Positions 1 through 7,240 of a stretch of DNA of 18,488 nucleotides are shown piece by piece (position 1 is the stretch's first letter; every line of letters begins with the position of its first letter). The position numbers and the translations under genes are program-made. Origin of the DNA: Methanothrix sp. (GTDB lineage: Archaea > Halobacteriota > Methanosarcinia > Methanotrichales > Methanotrichaceae); contig JAQVZT010000012.1 of NCBI GenBank assembly GCA_028708055.1, positions 1 through 18,488 of the forward strand, read 5' to 3'. The notes beneath the pieces were generated by a model. That model had not been told where the DNA came from and ran no database searches. It was given only the letters and a program-made list of their open reading frames with translations.

Positions 1-1
1 G

Positions 2-34
2 AGCATGCATCTGGCTAGGATTATTGAAGAGTAA
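2..34 (+). CDS. Possible C-terminal end of a gene entering from the left
   Basis: The window opens in a short rightward frame that reads SMHLARIIEE and then stops with TAA at 32-34. It could be the tail of a gene lying mostly outside the window. Ten residues are too few to identify anything, and chance is a real alternative. Nothing else recognisable lies between here and the leftward gene that ends at 112. Confidence 0.2.
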   Translation, partial: SMHLARIIEE

Positions 35-111
35 ATGCAAAAAATTAATCATAGCGGCTACAAATCACGCTATGTATTGGATCTAATGCTAAGAATATGT
101 CTATAGTGCAA

Positions 112-768
112 TTACAATTTTATGCCAACTTCTGGCGAGCTGGTGATGATCTGTACTGGATTTATGATGATGTTGGAATTGGCCACAGCACTTCCGCCAT
201 CCATGGTATTGATAGCGCTGACGGATATATCATGAACGTTTATAGTCATGTAATTGCCGGCATCATCCATTTTATTATTCGGATTTTGGCCGCTCCTGCC
301 ATTTTCAGGCTGCTTTATTCCAGCAGCCATTTCTTCATATTCATCTTCATCTGTGCCGCTTACACTTATTTCCTGGCGGTTTGCGGGTATCTTATCGTCA
401 GGATCATTCTTTTGAGAATCCTTGAAGATCACATCTCTCTGTATCTGGCGGTTGTTCGCGGAGAGGTCATGCACATTTGCGGTTGGATGGCTGTTGTCCA
501 TTAAAATCTCTTCTTTTTTAGCAGCATCTGGCGTACTGGCAGGCAGATTTGGGTAAACACGCCGGTCTTCCAGGCCGAACCAGGGAAAGCTGATGGTCTC
601 TGCGCCGACTTTGAGAACGCCTAAAGGACTCTTTTGATTTTGGTCTATCAGTTTATTGAGCTGTTCCTGGCTGCTGGGCAGCCCGGATGCTGCGGCTGGA
701 AGCATCAAAATGCAAATAAGTAGAAATCCCACCAGCAAGAAGCCAGTGGGGTCGGTCAGTGTCTTCAT
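112..768 (-). CDS. Secreted protein of unknown function, 218 aa
   Basis: The protein starts with a clear signal peptide: a short basic start, a hydrophobic core around residues 9-26 and a likely cleavage after the Ala-Ala-Ala-Ser-Gly stretch near residue 29. The mature part is polar and rich in Asn, Asp, Ser and Gln, with no cysteine cluster or catalytic motif that I recognise. The last ~35 residues (INVHDISVSAINT followed by ANSNIIINPVQI) loosely resemble the repeat unit in the neighbouring upstream protein, so both may use a related beta-rich extracellular module. The ATG has a GAGAGG ribosome binding site 6 nt upstream. The gene follows the 147-aa secreted gene by 29 nt on the same strand, so the two probably form an operon transcribed from the promoter at 1312-1319. 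I infer an export-linked cell-envelope role; function unknown. Confidence 0.75.
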   Translation of the reverse strand: MKTLTDPTGFLLVGFLLICILMLPAAASGLPSSQEQLNKLIDQNQKSPLGVLKVGAETISFPWFGLEDRRVYPNLPASTPDAAKKEEILMDNSHPTANVHDLSANNRQIQRDVIFKDSQKNDPDDKIPANRQEISVSGTDEDEYEEMAAGIKQPENGRSGQNPNNKMDDAGNYMTINVHDISVSAINTMDGGSAVANSNIIINPVQIITSSPEVGIKL

Positions 769-797
769 TTCTGTCCTCTCAAGTTCACAGTCAATAG

Positions 798-1241
798 CTA
801 CTGCTGATTGGCTACGATCTTGACATTGTTGGTGGCGGCTGCGAATCCGAAAGCCATAGCCTCCCTATTTCCTACTGTGATCTGGTCTACATTCACCTTG
901 GTGCTGCAGTCCTTGCAGCCCTCAATAATGGTGTTATCTGGCAGGTATGTGGTTTCATTGCAGCACTGGCAGACTCCAGAATCCTGGTTCTTCTTGATCT
1001 CGAGGTTATTAGTAGCAGTGGCTATTGGGGTCTTCTGCCATATGCTGCTAAATGCCAGAGCCTTGTCATTGCCCACATTCAAGGTGTCGATATTTGTGTC
1101 CTGTGCCTCCGGGAACCTGACTAAGGATCCTTCTGTCTCAAAAATTCCTGTTCCAAGAATGTCCACACCGCCGCTTCCGGCCAGGCCATCACTACCCTGC
1201 ACCATAGCGGGAAGGGATAATATGGCTAGAGCCAATGCCAA
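798..1241 (-). CDS. Secreted Cys-containing protein with an internal duplication, 147 aa
   Basis: A hydrophobic leader (residues 1-16, ending before Gly-Ser-Asp) suggests export. The mature part contains two related units. Unit one has LNVGNDKALAF (about residue 54) then TNNLEIKKNQ; unit two has ITVGNREAMAF (about 120) then TNNVKIVANQ. Between them lies a cysteine group, CQCC followed about 17 residues later by CKDC, which could bind a metal or form disulfides. The called start is TTG at 1241, preceded by AGGAG with 5-nt spacing. However, the frame stays open upstream and encodes Ile-Ile-Lys-Lys-Ile-Gly-Val-Val, a better signal-peptide n-region, with GGTGA just before it but only ATT/ATC codons as starts. 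It is the first gene of a probable two-gene operon with the 218-aa secreted protein. I do not recognise the family. Confidence 0.75.
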   Translation of the reverse strand: MALALAILSLPAMVQGSDGLAGSGGVDILGTGIFETEGSLVRFPEAQDTNIDTLNVGNDKALAFSSIWQKTPIATATNNLEIKKNQDSGVCQCCNETTYLPDNTIIEGCKDCSTKVNVDQITVGNREAMAFGFAAATNNVKIVANQQ

Positions 1242-1311
1242 TACAACTCCTATCTTCTTGATAATCTCACCCCATACATTCTTTAATATAGACGGATGTT
1301 AGCATCTATAG

Positions 1312-1319
1312 TATTTATA
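1312..1319 (-). promoter_or_regulatory. TATA box for the secreted-protein operon
   Basis: The minus strand reads TATAAATA preceded by an A-rich BRE-like stretch (ACCAAAAAA). The expected transcription start, 25-27 nt downstream, falls near 1288-1290, giving a leader of about 45 nt before the TTG at 1241. Confidence 0.55.
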
Positions 1320-1582
1320 TTTTTTGGTAAGACATACAAACTGGTTTATGGTCTTCTCTTCATAAGACCTTAAATATTACTTAAATGTCATATGTTTTGA
1401 CCTAAGGTAATAGTTAAGTTGGGCCTATTATCTGTATTAATATGAAATTAAATTATATAATATTAAAAATAACTTATTTTGTTGATATATATATATCTAC
1501 TCGGTCGAAAATCACTCATGGAATTTAGGATGATATCTGTATTTTAGAATTAAATATTAATAAAGTAAATTTTTAATCAACT
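1320..1582. other. AT-rich intergenic region, no gene seen
   Basis: This stretch lies between the stop of the polymerase small-subunit gene and the promoter of the secreted-protein operon. It is strongly AT-rich, with a (TA)n run near 1484-1496, and has no open frame of note on either strand. T-rich segments close to 1560-1580 could serve as an archaeal terminator for the polymerase gene, but I see no diagnostic structure. An 11-base match (1417-1427) to an inverted repeat at 9.2-9.4 kb is described under findings. Confidence 0.5.
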
Positions 1583-3265
1583 CTAGGCGAAAATCAGCTT
1601 GCGGATCTTCATTGTGGCCAGATCGACAATAGGCACCACTGCTGGCACAGGCTGGATATTCATCTTCTTTTGAAAATCTGTCTGAGACTGCCATGTTCCG
1701 CTATTGATCACAGCCACTCCCTTGTACCTGGCTATCCCCACGGTGTGAACGTGTCCGCAGTGCAGTATGGCCGGCGGACGGGATATGACATAATGATCCT
1801 CATGCTCAGGAGCGATGGCAATTCGACTGCCGTAGATCGGAGCCAGATGCCTGCGTCTCAGCATCTCGATCATGGCCTTCTCGGGCGCGGCATAAGAGAT
1901 GCCAGGCAGTCGTAAGACCAGATCGTCAATGCTCCGCCCGTGGTAGATCAATACCGATATCCCGCTTAATGTCACCTGAGCGGGATTGCCTACAAAGAGC
2001 ATATCCTTTCGGAAATAGCTCTGCACCTCTTCGGGAAGAGCGGGCTGCGGTTCCGCCTGGCGCACAATATCGTGATTGCCGGGAGCGATAATCACCTGTA
2101 TATCCTTTCGTATGCCATTGAGCCATTGGGCAGCCGCCTTGTACTGGTCATAGATGTCCATGATCTCCAGATCTTTTTCCTGGCCGGGATAGATGCCGAC
2201 GCCATCCACCAGATCACCGGCGATAACTATGTATCGCACCTGAGACGCGAGGCCTGATGCGTCGTCTGCCTCTCCGTTGATCCACTGCAAAAATCTCTGC
2301 CAGGCATCGGCCATGAAGTATCTGCTGCCCACATGCAGATCGGATAACATAAGAGCTGAGCCGTTTCCGTTCTCCAGAGGGGCGGTCTGATTGGGCATAT
2401 CCGGCCAGAGCAATGATTTGACAAAGAGCCTTCCGTTGCCATCGGATGTGCCAGTGACGCCTATGACTTCATCGGTGAGAATCTGGATGGACTGCTCGTA
2501 GACCTCGGACTCCTTCTGGATGACTGCTGTTATCATGCCTGTGGGATCTTCCAGCTCGATTACCCGATTTCCTTTGCTGGTGGTCCTGACATCCATGACC
2601 ATGCCGATCAGAGATACCTCTCGACCGGTTGTGCTCTTGCTGAGGGATTCGATGGGCCTGGAGTTGAGCCGTCGAGAGAGGATCTCCCTGATCTTTGAGT
2701 ATCTGTCGCGAAAATAGTGCACGAAATCGTTGTACTCGCCGACGCACGTCGACCGGCCGGTTATATCGCATTTCAGCACCGCAGATGAATCCTGGGAGCA
2801 TGGGGATGATGCGTCCGGCCTGGCCGGTTTGGCAGGTGCGCCAGAGGAAGGCGATTGCAAATCTGGCGGGAAGAAGGAACGATGGTCATGAGATGTCAAG
2901 GGAGATGAGGGAATAGATGATGAAATAGGTGAGGAAATGGATGGTGGAATAGATGGCGTAATTGTAGTAGGCGAGGGAATGGATACCTTGATTGGTGAAG
3001 ATGGCGAGGATGCCAGAGCCTTTGCAGATGGCGTTAACTTGGCAGCATTTGATTCAAGGTGACAGGATATCATGGATGGCCCAATCACCGCCACGGACCT
3101 GTCTGCGCTGCGGATGATGCGCTGCAGAAGCTCTTCTTTGCTTCCTGTATATCGGCAGATTATCTCCAGTGCAGCCGGCTCCAATTGATAGCCCTGCTCT
3201 GCTAACCTTTGCACTATGTCCTGGCCGGTTCTTGGACGGCGGCCGTGCTGGGAGATCTGCGCCAT
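1583..3265 (-). CDS. polB: DNA polymerase D (Pol II) small subunit DP1, exonuclease subunit
   Basis: DP1 is the proofreading 3'-5' exonuclease subunit of the archaeal replicative polymerase PolD; its partner DP2 is not in the window. Numbering from the ATG at 3265 (560 aa), an N-terminal helical domain (to about 60) is followed by a low-complexity Pro/Ser/Thr-rich linker (about 70-165). An OB-fold segment (about 215-285, with VSLIGMVMDVRTT) comes next, then a calcineurin-like phosphoesterase domain with metal-ligand motifs SDLHVG (308), GDLVD (350), GNHD (396), YHGRS near 441 and HCGHVH (502). All are intact, so the nuclease should be active. The open frame extends upstream to 3391, but that would overlap the divergent signal peptidase gene and has no ribosome binding site; homologous DP1 sequences begin close to the chosen ATG. 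TTG at about 3289 is an alternative start. Confidence 0.95.
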   Translation of the reverse strand: MAQISQHGRRPRTGQDIVQRLAEQGYQLEPAALEIICRYTGSKEELLQRIIRSADRSVAVIGPSMISCHLESNAAKLTPSAKALASSPSSPIKVSIPSPTTITPSIPPSISSPISSSIPSSPLTSHDHRSFFPPDLQSPSSGAPAKPARPDASSPCSQDSSAVLKCDITGRSTCVGEYNDFVHYFRDRYSKIREILSRRLNSRPIESLSKSTTGREVSLIGMVMDVRTTSKGNRVIELEDPTGMITAVIQKESEVYEQSIQILTDEVIGVTGTSDGNGRLFVKSLLWPDMPNQTAPLENGNGSALMLSDLHVGSRYFMADAWQRFLQWINGEADDASGLASQVRYIVIAGDLVDGVGIYPGQEKDLEIMDIYDQYKAAAQWLNGIRKDIQVIIAPGNHDIVRQAEPQPALPEEVQSYFRKDMLFVGNPAQVTLSGISVLIYHGRSIDDLVLRLPGISYAAPEKAMIEMLRRRHLAPIYGSRIAIAPEHEDHYVISRPPAILHCGHVHTVGIARYKGVAVINSGTWQSQTDFQKKMNIQPVPAVVPIVDLATMKIRKLIFA

Positions 3266-3274
3266 CGAAAGGAG

Positions 3275-3280
3275 TATAAG
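3275..3280 (+). promoter_or_regulatory. Candidate TATA box for signal peptidase, leaderless transcript
   Basis: TATAAG preceded by a purine-rich BRE-like stretch (CGAAAGGAG) lies about 27 nt upstream of the ATG at 3306, which has no convincing ribosome binding site. That spacing fits a leaderless mRNA beginning at or just before the start codon. The element sits in the ~40 bp between the divergent DP1 and signal peptidase starts. Confidence 0.45.
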
Positions 3281-3305
3281 GGCTACCAACTGATAAACCT
3301 GGTTG

Positions 3306-4070
3306 ATGAAGATCATCGAGTGGTTTGACAATTTGCCTCTTCCGGGCCTGGTCAAGGACATTATTTTCGTGGTCGTGATAGTAGGTGGCATCTCCCTGCT
3401 ATCTCAACTCATATTGGGCCTCTGGACGCCTATGGTAGCTGTGGAGTCGGGAAGCATGGTGCCCAACCTGAATATCGGTGATATTGTGGTTGTTCAGGGG
3501 GCTTCGCGCACGGATGTGATTCCATGGGACGAGGCCGAAAAGACCGGCTATACCGCCTTTAATAATCCGGGAGATGTCATACTATACCGGCCTTATGGCA
3601 AAGCCAGCCTTAACCTGCTGGACCAGCTCAAGATGCTTCTCGGGTTTGCGCCGGACAAAGATAAGGCCACGCCTATCATTCATCGCGCCCTGCGTTATGT
3701 GAAAGAGGGCGAGGCTATGTGGGATGGCGGCCCGCTCGCGCCATTTTCAGGCTACATCACAAAAGGAGACCACAATGAGGTGATCGACCAGATGGCCGGT
3801 CAGATCTTCGGCACAGCTAAAGCGTCATACCTCCAGGCTAACCGGGGCGAGATTATGGATGTGGGCAGCGGCATATTTCTGGACAAGCAGACCGGCCTGC
3901 TCATCTATGAGACTAAAAACGGCACATTTGTCGGAGAGGGCATCAGCTTCCTCACGCCAGTAAAAGATGAATGGGTTATAGGGGTAGCAAGAGCCAAGAT
4001 CCCCCTGATCGGCTATGTCAGGCTTCTGCCCAACATCATATTCGACGAGATTAAGAAGCTGGTAAGCTAA
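3306..4070 (+). CDS. Signal peptidase I (archaeal type)
   Basis: This membrane enzyme removes signal peptides from Sec-exported proteins. Numbering from ATG 3306 (254 aa), an N-terminal transmembrane helix spans about 18-40. The catalytic serine is Ser50 in ESGSMVP. A histidine in IIHRALR (His125) replaces the bacterial lysine, as in archaeal and eukaryotic Sec11-type peptidases. A conserved GDHN with Asp154 follows. A C-terminal hydrophobic stretch (about 228-246, PLIGYVRLLPNIIF) may be a second membrane anchor. Between the serine and histidine boxes there is an insertion of roughly 40 residues (about 66-118), and another stretch of about 75 residues lies between GDHN and the C-terminal helix. 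A TTG at 3303 is in frame, but ATG is preferred. It is divergent from DP1 and converges on the fibrillarin gene, with 32 nt between the stops. Confidence 0.92.
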   Translation: MKIIEWFDNLPLPGLVKDIIFVVVIVGGISLLSQLILGLWTPMVAVESGSMVPNLNIGDIVVVQGASRTDVIPWDEAEKTGYTAFNNPGDVILYRPYGKASLNLLDQLKMLLGFAPDKDKATPIIHRALRYVKEGEAMWDGGPLAPFSGYITKGDHNEVIDQMAGQIFGTAKASYLQANRGEIMDVGSGIFLDKQTGLLIYETKNGTFVGEGISFLTPVKDEWVIGVARAKIPLIGYVRLLPNIIFDEIKKLVS

Positions 4071-4102
4071 TGCGGCTAACGTTGCGAGTGCTGCAAATGC
4101 TG

Positions 4103-4768
4103 CTAGTGTTTCCGGGCAGAAATAGCAAAATGGTCCTGGTGAAAGGGCAAAAGGTCCAGGGCTGGCATGAGATCCAGGCCCTCTTGGTCCTGCAATTTTT
4201 TTGTCTCCTCTTGAAGGACTGATTGCGGGCTGGCAGTTACATCCACAGATCGCGTCTTCAGCATGAGAATCAGCTCTCCGCCCGGCTTCAGGTAGCGAAT
4301 ACAGTTTCGGCAGGCTATTTCCGCTTGATTTCGTTGGGATACATCCTGGTAGACCAGGTCCACAGGTTCGAGAAGGGGCGCATACTCCTCTGGCCGGGCC
4401 GCATCTGCAAGAATGGGCACAATGTTATTGCGCCTCTCGCAGAGCCGGACCAGGTCGCGCATGGATCGGGGCGAGAACTCCACGGCATAAACCAGTCCGT
4501 CGCGAACGATATCGCCAACGTGGCTGACTGTGGTGCCCGTTGCTGCTCCTAGATAGAGGACCTTTGCATCGCGAGCCAGAGCGGGCCGTATGCTGCGGGA
4601 TTTAAGCAGGAGGGCGGCAAGCTTGGAGCGGAATGGATCCCAGAGCCTGTAGCCCTCCAAAATGCGCTCTCCGTAAACTGGCACTGCATCGTCTGATCTG
4701 GTCGCGATTCTCTTCTGGCCCTCAATCTCCAGGGTGAAGACTCCGGGCGAAATTTCCTGCGAGATCAT
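4103..4768 (-). CDS. flpA: Fibrillarin, rRNA/tRNA 2'-O-methyltransferase
   Basis: Fibrillarin is the catalytic SAM-dependent subunit of C/D-box ribonucleoproteins, which 2'-O-methylate rRNA and tRNA at guide-directed sites with NOP5 and L7Ae. The 221-aa length is normal for the archaeal protein. Residues 1-60 form the small N-terminal beta domain (GVFTLEIEG and a VYGERILEG segment). The Rossmann-type domain follows, with the SAM-binding loop LYLGAATGTTVSH at 71-84 and YAVEFSPRS at 94-102. An acidic VYQDVSQ motif, LKPGGELILMLKTRS, and the C-terminal HQDHF complete the family signature. The usual neighbour nop5 is absent; here the upstream gene on the same strand is nikR, 27 nt away, so co-transcription is possible. 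There is no clear ribosome binding site ahead of the ATG. Confidence 0.96.
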   Translation of the reverse strand: MISQEISPGVFTLEIEGQKRIATRSDDAVPVYGERILEGYRLWDPFRSKLAALLLKSRSIRPALARDAKVLYLGAATGTTVSHVGDIVRDGLVYAVEFSPRSMRDLVRLCERRNNIVPILADAARPEEYAPLLEPVDLVYQDVSQRNQAEIACRNCIRYLKPGGELILMLKTRSVDVTASPQSVLQEETKKLQDQEGLDLMPALDLLPFHQDHFAISARKH

Positions 4769-4795
4769 GGAAGCTGGCCTGTTGCGCAGTTAAAG

Positions 4796-5218
4796 CTAAA
4801 GCTCCTTGCCCATTGAAGTTGTTGTCAGCTTGACGTGTTTTACGCCTTTTAGCGACATCATCTTCTCAGCGGCCTTTCTCACATCCTGACCCTCGCCACG
4901 CAGCACGATTACCTCCAGGCAGTTGTCGTGGTCCAGGTGAACATGCAGGCTGGATTGGATGATTTCTCCCGCCTCATGTTGAATCTCAGTCAGGTTGTCC
5001 ACCAGGCCGCGTTGATTATGAGAATAGACGAGAGTTATGACTCCCACTCTCTCTCCCTGCACATCGCTCATCCATTCGTAGTGGACGATATAGTTTCTGA
5101 TGGCGTCTCTAATGCCCTCGGAGCGTGACGAATAACCGCGTTGCAGGATTATCTCATCAAACCGGGAGAGCAGCTTTTCCGGTAGAGAAACACCGATTCT
5201 CATTAATTCCTGTTCCAT
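4796..5218 (-). CDS. nikR: Nickel-responsive transcriptional regulator NikR
   Basis: NikR is a tetrameric repressor that binds DNA when loaded with Ni2+ and limits nickel uptake; methanogens need nickel for F430, CODH and hydrogenases. The N-terminal ribbon-helix-helix is MRIGVSLPEKLLSRFDE, followed by RGYSSRSEGIRDAIRNY (residues 6-43 from ATG 5218). The C-terminal ACT-like domain carries the full high-affinity nickel site: His81 (IQHEAG), His92 and His94 (LHVHLDHDNC) and Cys100, matching E. coli His76/87/89/Cys95. Start choice is uncertain. An ATG at 5242 adds eight residues and has no ribosome binding site. The ATG at 5203 (MRIGVSLP) has AGGA 4 nt upstream. The divergent region to 5325 carries an 11-bp tandem repeat that could be an operator. 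No nickel transporter gene lies in the window. Confidence 0.93.
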   Translation of the reverse strand: MEQELMRIGVSLPEKLLSRFDEIILQRGYSSRSEGIRDAIRNYIVHYEWMSDVQGERVGVITLVYSHNQRGLVDNLTEIQHEAGEIIQSSLHVHLDHDNCLEVIVLRGEGQDVRKAAEKMMSLKGVKHVKLTTTSMGKEL

Positions 5219-5285
5219 ATATAATCTCGGCCAATATTCCATTGTTATTTAGTAATAAACTTAATGGAGAAAAATAACCGAAAAA

Positions 5286-5307
5286 GGAACCATAAGGGAA
5301 CCATAAA
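5286..5307. repeat. Two tandem copies of an 11-bp unit in the nikR divergent region
   Basis: GGAACCATAAG at 5286-5296 is followed directly by GGAACCATAAA at 5297-5307, differing at one base. The unit is close to one helical turn, so a protein could bind both copies on the same DNA face. It lies 18-39 bp before the ATG at 5325 and about 70 bp upstream of nikR. A role as operator is inference; NikR sites in bacteria are dyads of a different sequence. Confidence 0.6.
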
Positions 5308-5324
5308 GGATTTCTCTGGGCAGT

Positions 5325-5903
5325 ATGAGAAATCATAGTAATATGTCAGATATAGCTCTAATTGGAGAGAGGAACTTTCTCTATGAAAAGCTCTTCGGGG
5401 AATTGAACGCAAGCTTTCAGTTTCTCTCTCCAGCCGTCCTGGGAAGCCCGTTTCTGCCCAGATACAAGATGGTCATGATTCCCACCGGCTTTGCCAATCC
5501 GGATTACTCCAAGGCGCTGCCGGCACTGAGGAGGATGAAGTCGAATATCTCTGATTTTGTGCGGAAGGGCGGAGTTCTGACCGTCTTCGGCCCGATGGTG
5601 CCCGAGCACAATTATGACTGGCTGCCGCTGCCCCTGCGCTATGTCTGCGAGCTGTCCTCCCAGGCAGTCGCCCCCACTGCGGATGAATGCGCCTGCCTTC
5701 TCTGTACCAGCACGCCGGAGTGCGACGGATATTTAATTGCAGGAGAGGGCTTTGAGACCGTTCTGAAGGACAATAAAGCAAGGAGCATCCTGGTCAGAGG
5801 CAGCTATGGAGATGGGCTGATTGTGGCCACATCGGTTCACGAGTTTCCTGCTGCGGAGTACATAAAGTGGGCACTGAGCCGCGCCAGGCCCGCCAAGCTA
5901 TGA
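5325..5903 (+). CDS. Conserved hypothetical protein, 192 aa, flavodoxin/amidotransferase-like layout
   Basis: I do not recognise a named family. The sequence alternates predicted strands and helices: DIALIGERNFLYEKLFGEL at the N-terminus, KMVMIPTGFANPDY near 48-61, then VRKGGVLTVFGP near 77-88 and GDGLIVATSVHEFPAAEYIKWAL near the C-terminus. This order, with a GG-V-L-T-V-F-G turn, is what ThuA- or class I amidotransferase-like folds look like, but no catalytic Cys-His-Glu triad is evident; cysteines cluster at about residues 107-132 (ECACLLCTS). A second ATG at 5343 is a possible start. It is followed after one base by the 97-aa gene, so the two form a coupled pair. It is transcribed divergently from nikR. 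Cytoplasmic, with no membrane segments. Confidence 0.75.
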   Translation: MRNHSNMSDIALIGERNFLYEKLFGELNASFQFLSPAVLGSPFLPRYKMVMIPTGFANPDYSKALPALRRMKSNISDFVRKGGVLTVFGPMVPEHNYDWLPLPLRYVCELSSQAVAPTADECACLLCTSTPECDGYLIAGEGFETVLKDNKARSILVRGSYGDGLIVATSVHEFPAAEYIKWALSRARPAKL

Positions 5904-5904
5904 G

Positions 5905-6198
5905 GTGATCGGCATCTTTGAGAAAGATATTGTCCAAAATGAGGGTCTTCCTCCCAAAAAAAAGAGCAAGCTGCGGGAGGAGATCGAGAGCATGCTCGCG
6001 GAGAAAGGAATCGCACTTGAGGCGCGGATCGCGGTTATGAGCATGGATTCCAGACAGACCTATTATTTCGATGATTATCCCCAGGCCCTGCAGTTTCTCA
6101 AGGGGAAAAAAGGGCGGTGGTACCTGACGACGCCTGGAATCAAGCGCACCCTCAAACCTGGGATGCTGAAAGAGGAAACCCTAAAAAATGAACCATAG
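5905..6198 (+). CDS. Conserved hypothetical small protein, 97 aa, coupled to the previous gene
   Basis: The frame opens with GTG one base after the TGA of the 192-aa gene, and a GGTGA motif overlaps the start, so translation is probably coupled by reinitiation. The protein is charged. A Lys-rich patch (PPKKKSKLREEIESML, residues 16-31) is followed by an alpha/beta segment with EARIAVMSMDSRQTYYFDDY and ends in FLKGKKGRWYLTTPGIKRTL. There is no cysteine or membrane segment. The tight pairing suggests the two proteins act together, perhaps as a complex, but I cannot assign a function. The gene converges with the RaSEA gene, 45 nt away. The true start could lie a few codons downstream, as no ATG is available nearby. 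Confidence 0.7.
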   Translation: MIGIFEKDIVQNEGLPPKKKSKLREEIESMLAEKGIALEARIAVMSMDSRQTYYFDDYPQALQFLKGKKGRWYLTTPGIKRTLKPGMLKEETLKNEP

Positions 6199-6243
6199 AA
6201 AATAGGGACCAGAAATTAGCAGCAGCCGGCTAAAAATGTGCGG

Positions 6244-7227
6244 CTAAAATAGGGCCGCTCCAAAGGACATCTCTTCTGCGTCCATCAGCTCCTTCCAGGT
6301 GGACTTGCACTGGCAGTCCAGCTTTTGCAGCGGTGCAATATCCTGGGAGAGGTCGTGCTCTCGTATGGCTTCTGCTATGCTCTCGTCACAGACGCCGCAG
6401 TTATGCGGGCCGCGCCTGGTTCCTGCGCCCACCGGATCGCAGACGATTGGGCCGGGAACGCTCTTCAGCACCTCTATTGCCGACCAGAGCCAGGGCGGCC
6501 GGTATTCACCCCGCTCCCACATGCGCTCGACCACGGTATTGCGCTGCACATTGCAGAGGTTCAGAGACAGAATATCGGCATAGCTGCGGGCCGCCCGGGC
6601 GGAGGCTATGGCGTCATTCATCGCCTGGCCTTCCGAGAGCAGAGGCGGCTTGAGGAGCAGGTAGGCCTTGATGCTGCCTCCCTGTCTATGCACCATCTCT
6701 GATGCTATCGCGAAGTCCTGGAAGGAAAAGCCCTTCTTGATGGCTTTGTCCCGAATGAGGTCGTTTGCGGTCTCAAGGCCTATGGCAAACTCCGTGGGAA
6801 GGCGGCTCAGGCAGACCTCGACCGTCTGGTCGGTCACGTACTCCGGGCGGGTCTCGATGACCAGCTTCTTGATTGCCAGACCCTCAAGCCGCTTGAGGAT
6901 CTCGTCGCGAGCCTGAACCGGCATCTCGGCAGGGTCCAGGAAGCTGCCGCTGGTGTAGATCTTGACCACAGAGACCTCCGGGGAGGACCTCTCCAGGGCA
7001 TTCTCGAACTGGGCGATCAGGTCTGCGGCGGACGCGGGCGCGCCTTCGCCTGCGTAGCCGCACATGGTGCATCGGTTCCAGCGGCATCCCACGGTGCGCA
7101 GGATCATGGTCAGAGATTCTGCGGGCCGGCCCTCCAGCAGGTCTTTGGAGCGCCAGACGGAGACCGGCCTAGTGAGGTCCAGCTCTCTATCTCTTTCTCT
7201 ATTCCCATCCGCTCTTGTTCTGGCCAT
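6244..7227 (-). CDS. raSEA: Archaeosine biosynthesis radical SAM protein RaSEA
   Basis: RaSEA works with ArcS to convert the preQ0 adduct (preQ0-Lys) at position 15 of archaeal tRNAs into archaeosine (G+), using a 4Fe-4S cluster and SAM. The 327-aa length fits the family. The cluster motif is GCRWNRCTMCGY (CX4CX2C, about residues 48-59), preceded by SLTMILRTV. Further marks are KIYTSGSFLDP (about 99), KLVIETRPEYVT, EFAIGLETANDLIRDKAIKKG, and a C-terminal cysteine set (HNCGVCDES, then DCQCKSTW) that could bind additional metal. It lies 13 nt after trxB on the same strand, and both probably share one transcript; the neighbourhood may supply reducing power. ArcS is not in this window. The assignment rests on remembered family sequences. 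Confidence 0.88.
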   Translation of the reverse strand: MARTRADGNRERDRELDLTRPVSVWRSKDLLEGRPAESLTMILRTVGCRWNRCTMCGYAGEGAPASAADLIAQFENALERSSPEVSVVKIYTSGSFLDPAEMPVQARDEILKRLEGLAIKKLVIETRPEYVTDQTVEVCLSRLPTEFAIGLETANDLIRDKAIKKGFSFQDFAIASEMVHRQGGSIKAYLLLKPPLLSEGQAMNDAIASARAARSYADILSLNLCNVQRNTVVERMWERGEYRPPWLWSAIEVLKSVPGPIVCDPVGAGTRRGPHNCGVCDESIAEAIREHDLSQDIAPLQKLDCQCKSTWKELMDAEEMSFGAALF

Positions 7228-7240
7228 TGCTTTATCCCAT

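Noticed and set aside
97..504. Long open frame on the plus strand
   Set aside because: It lies antisense to the secreted 218-aa gene, has no ribosome binding site and a hydrophobic, unnatural composition; the minus-strand protein has a proper signal peptide.
808..1302. Plus-strand 164-aa frame
   Set aside because: It is antisense to the 147-aa secreted protein, which has an internal duplication at protein level and a TATA promoter on its own side.
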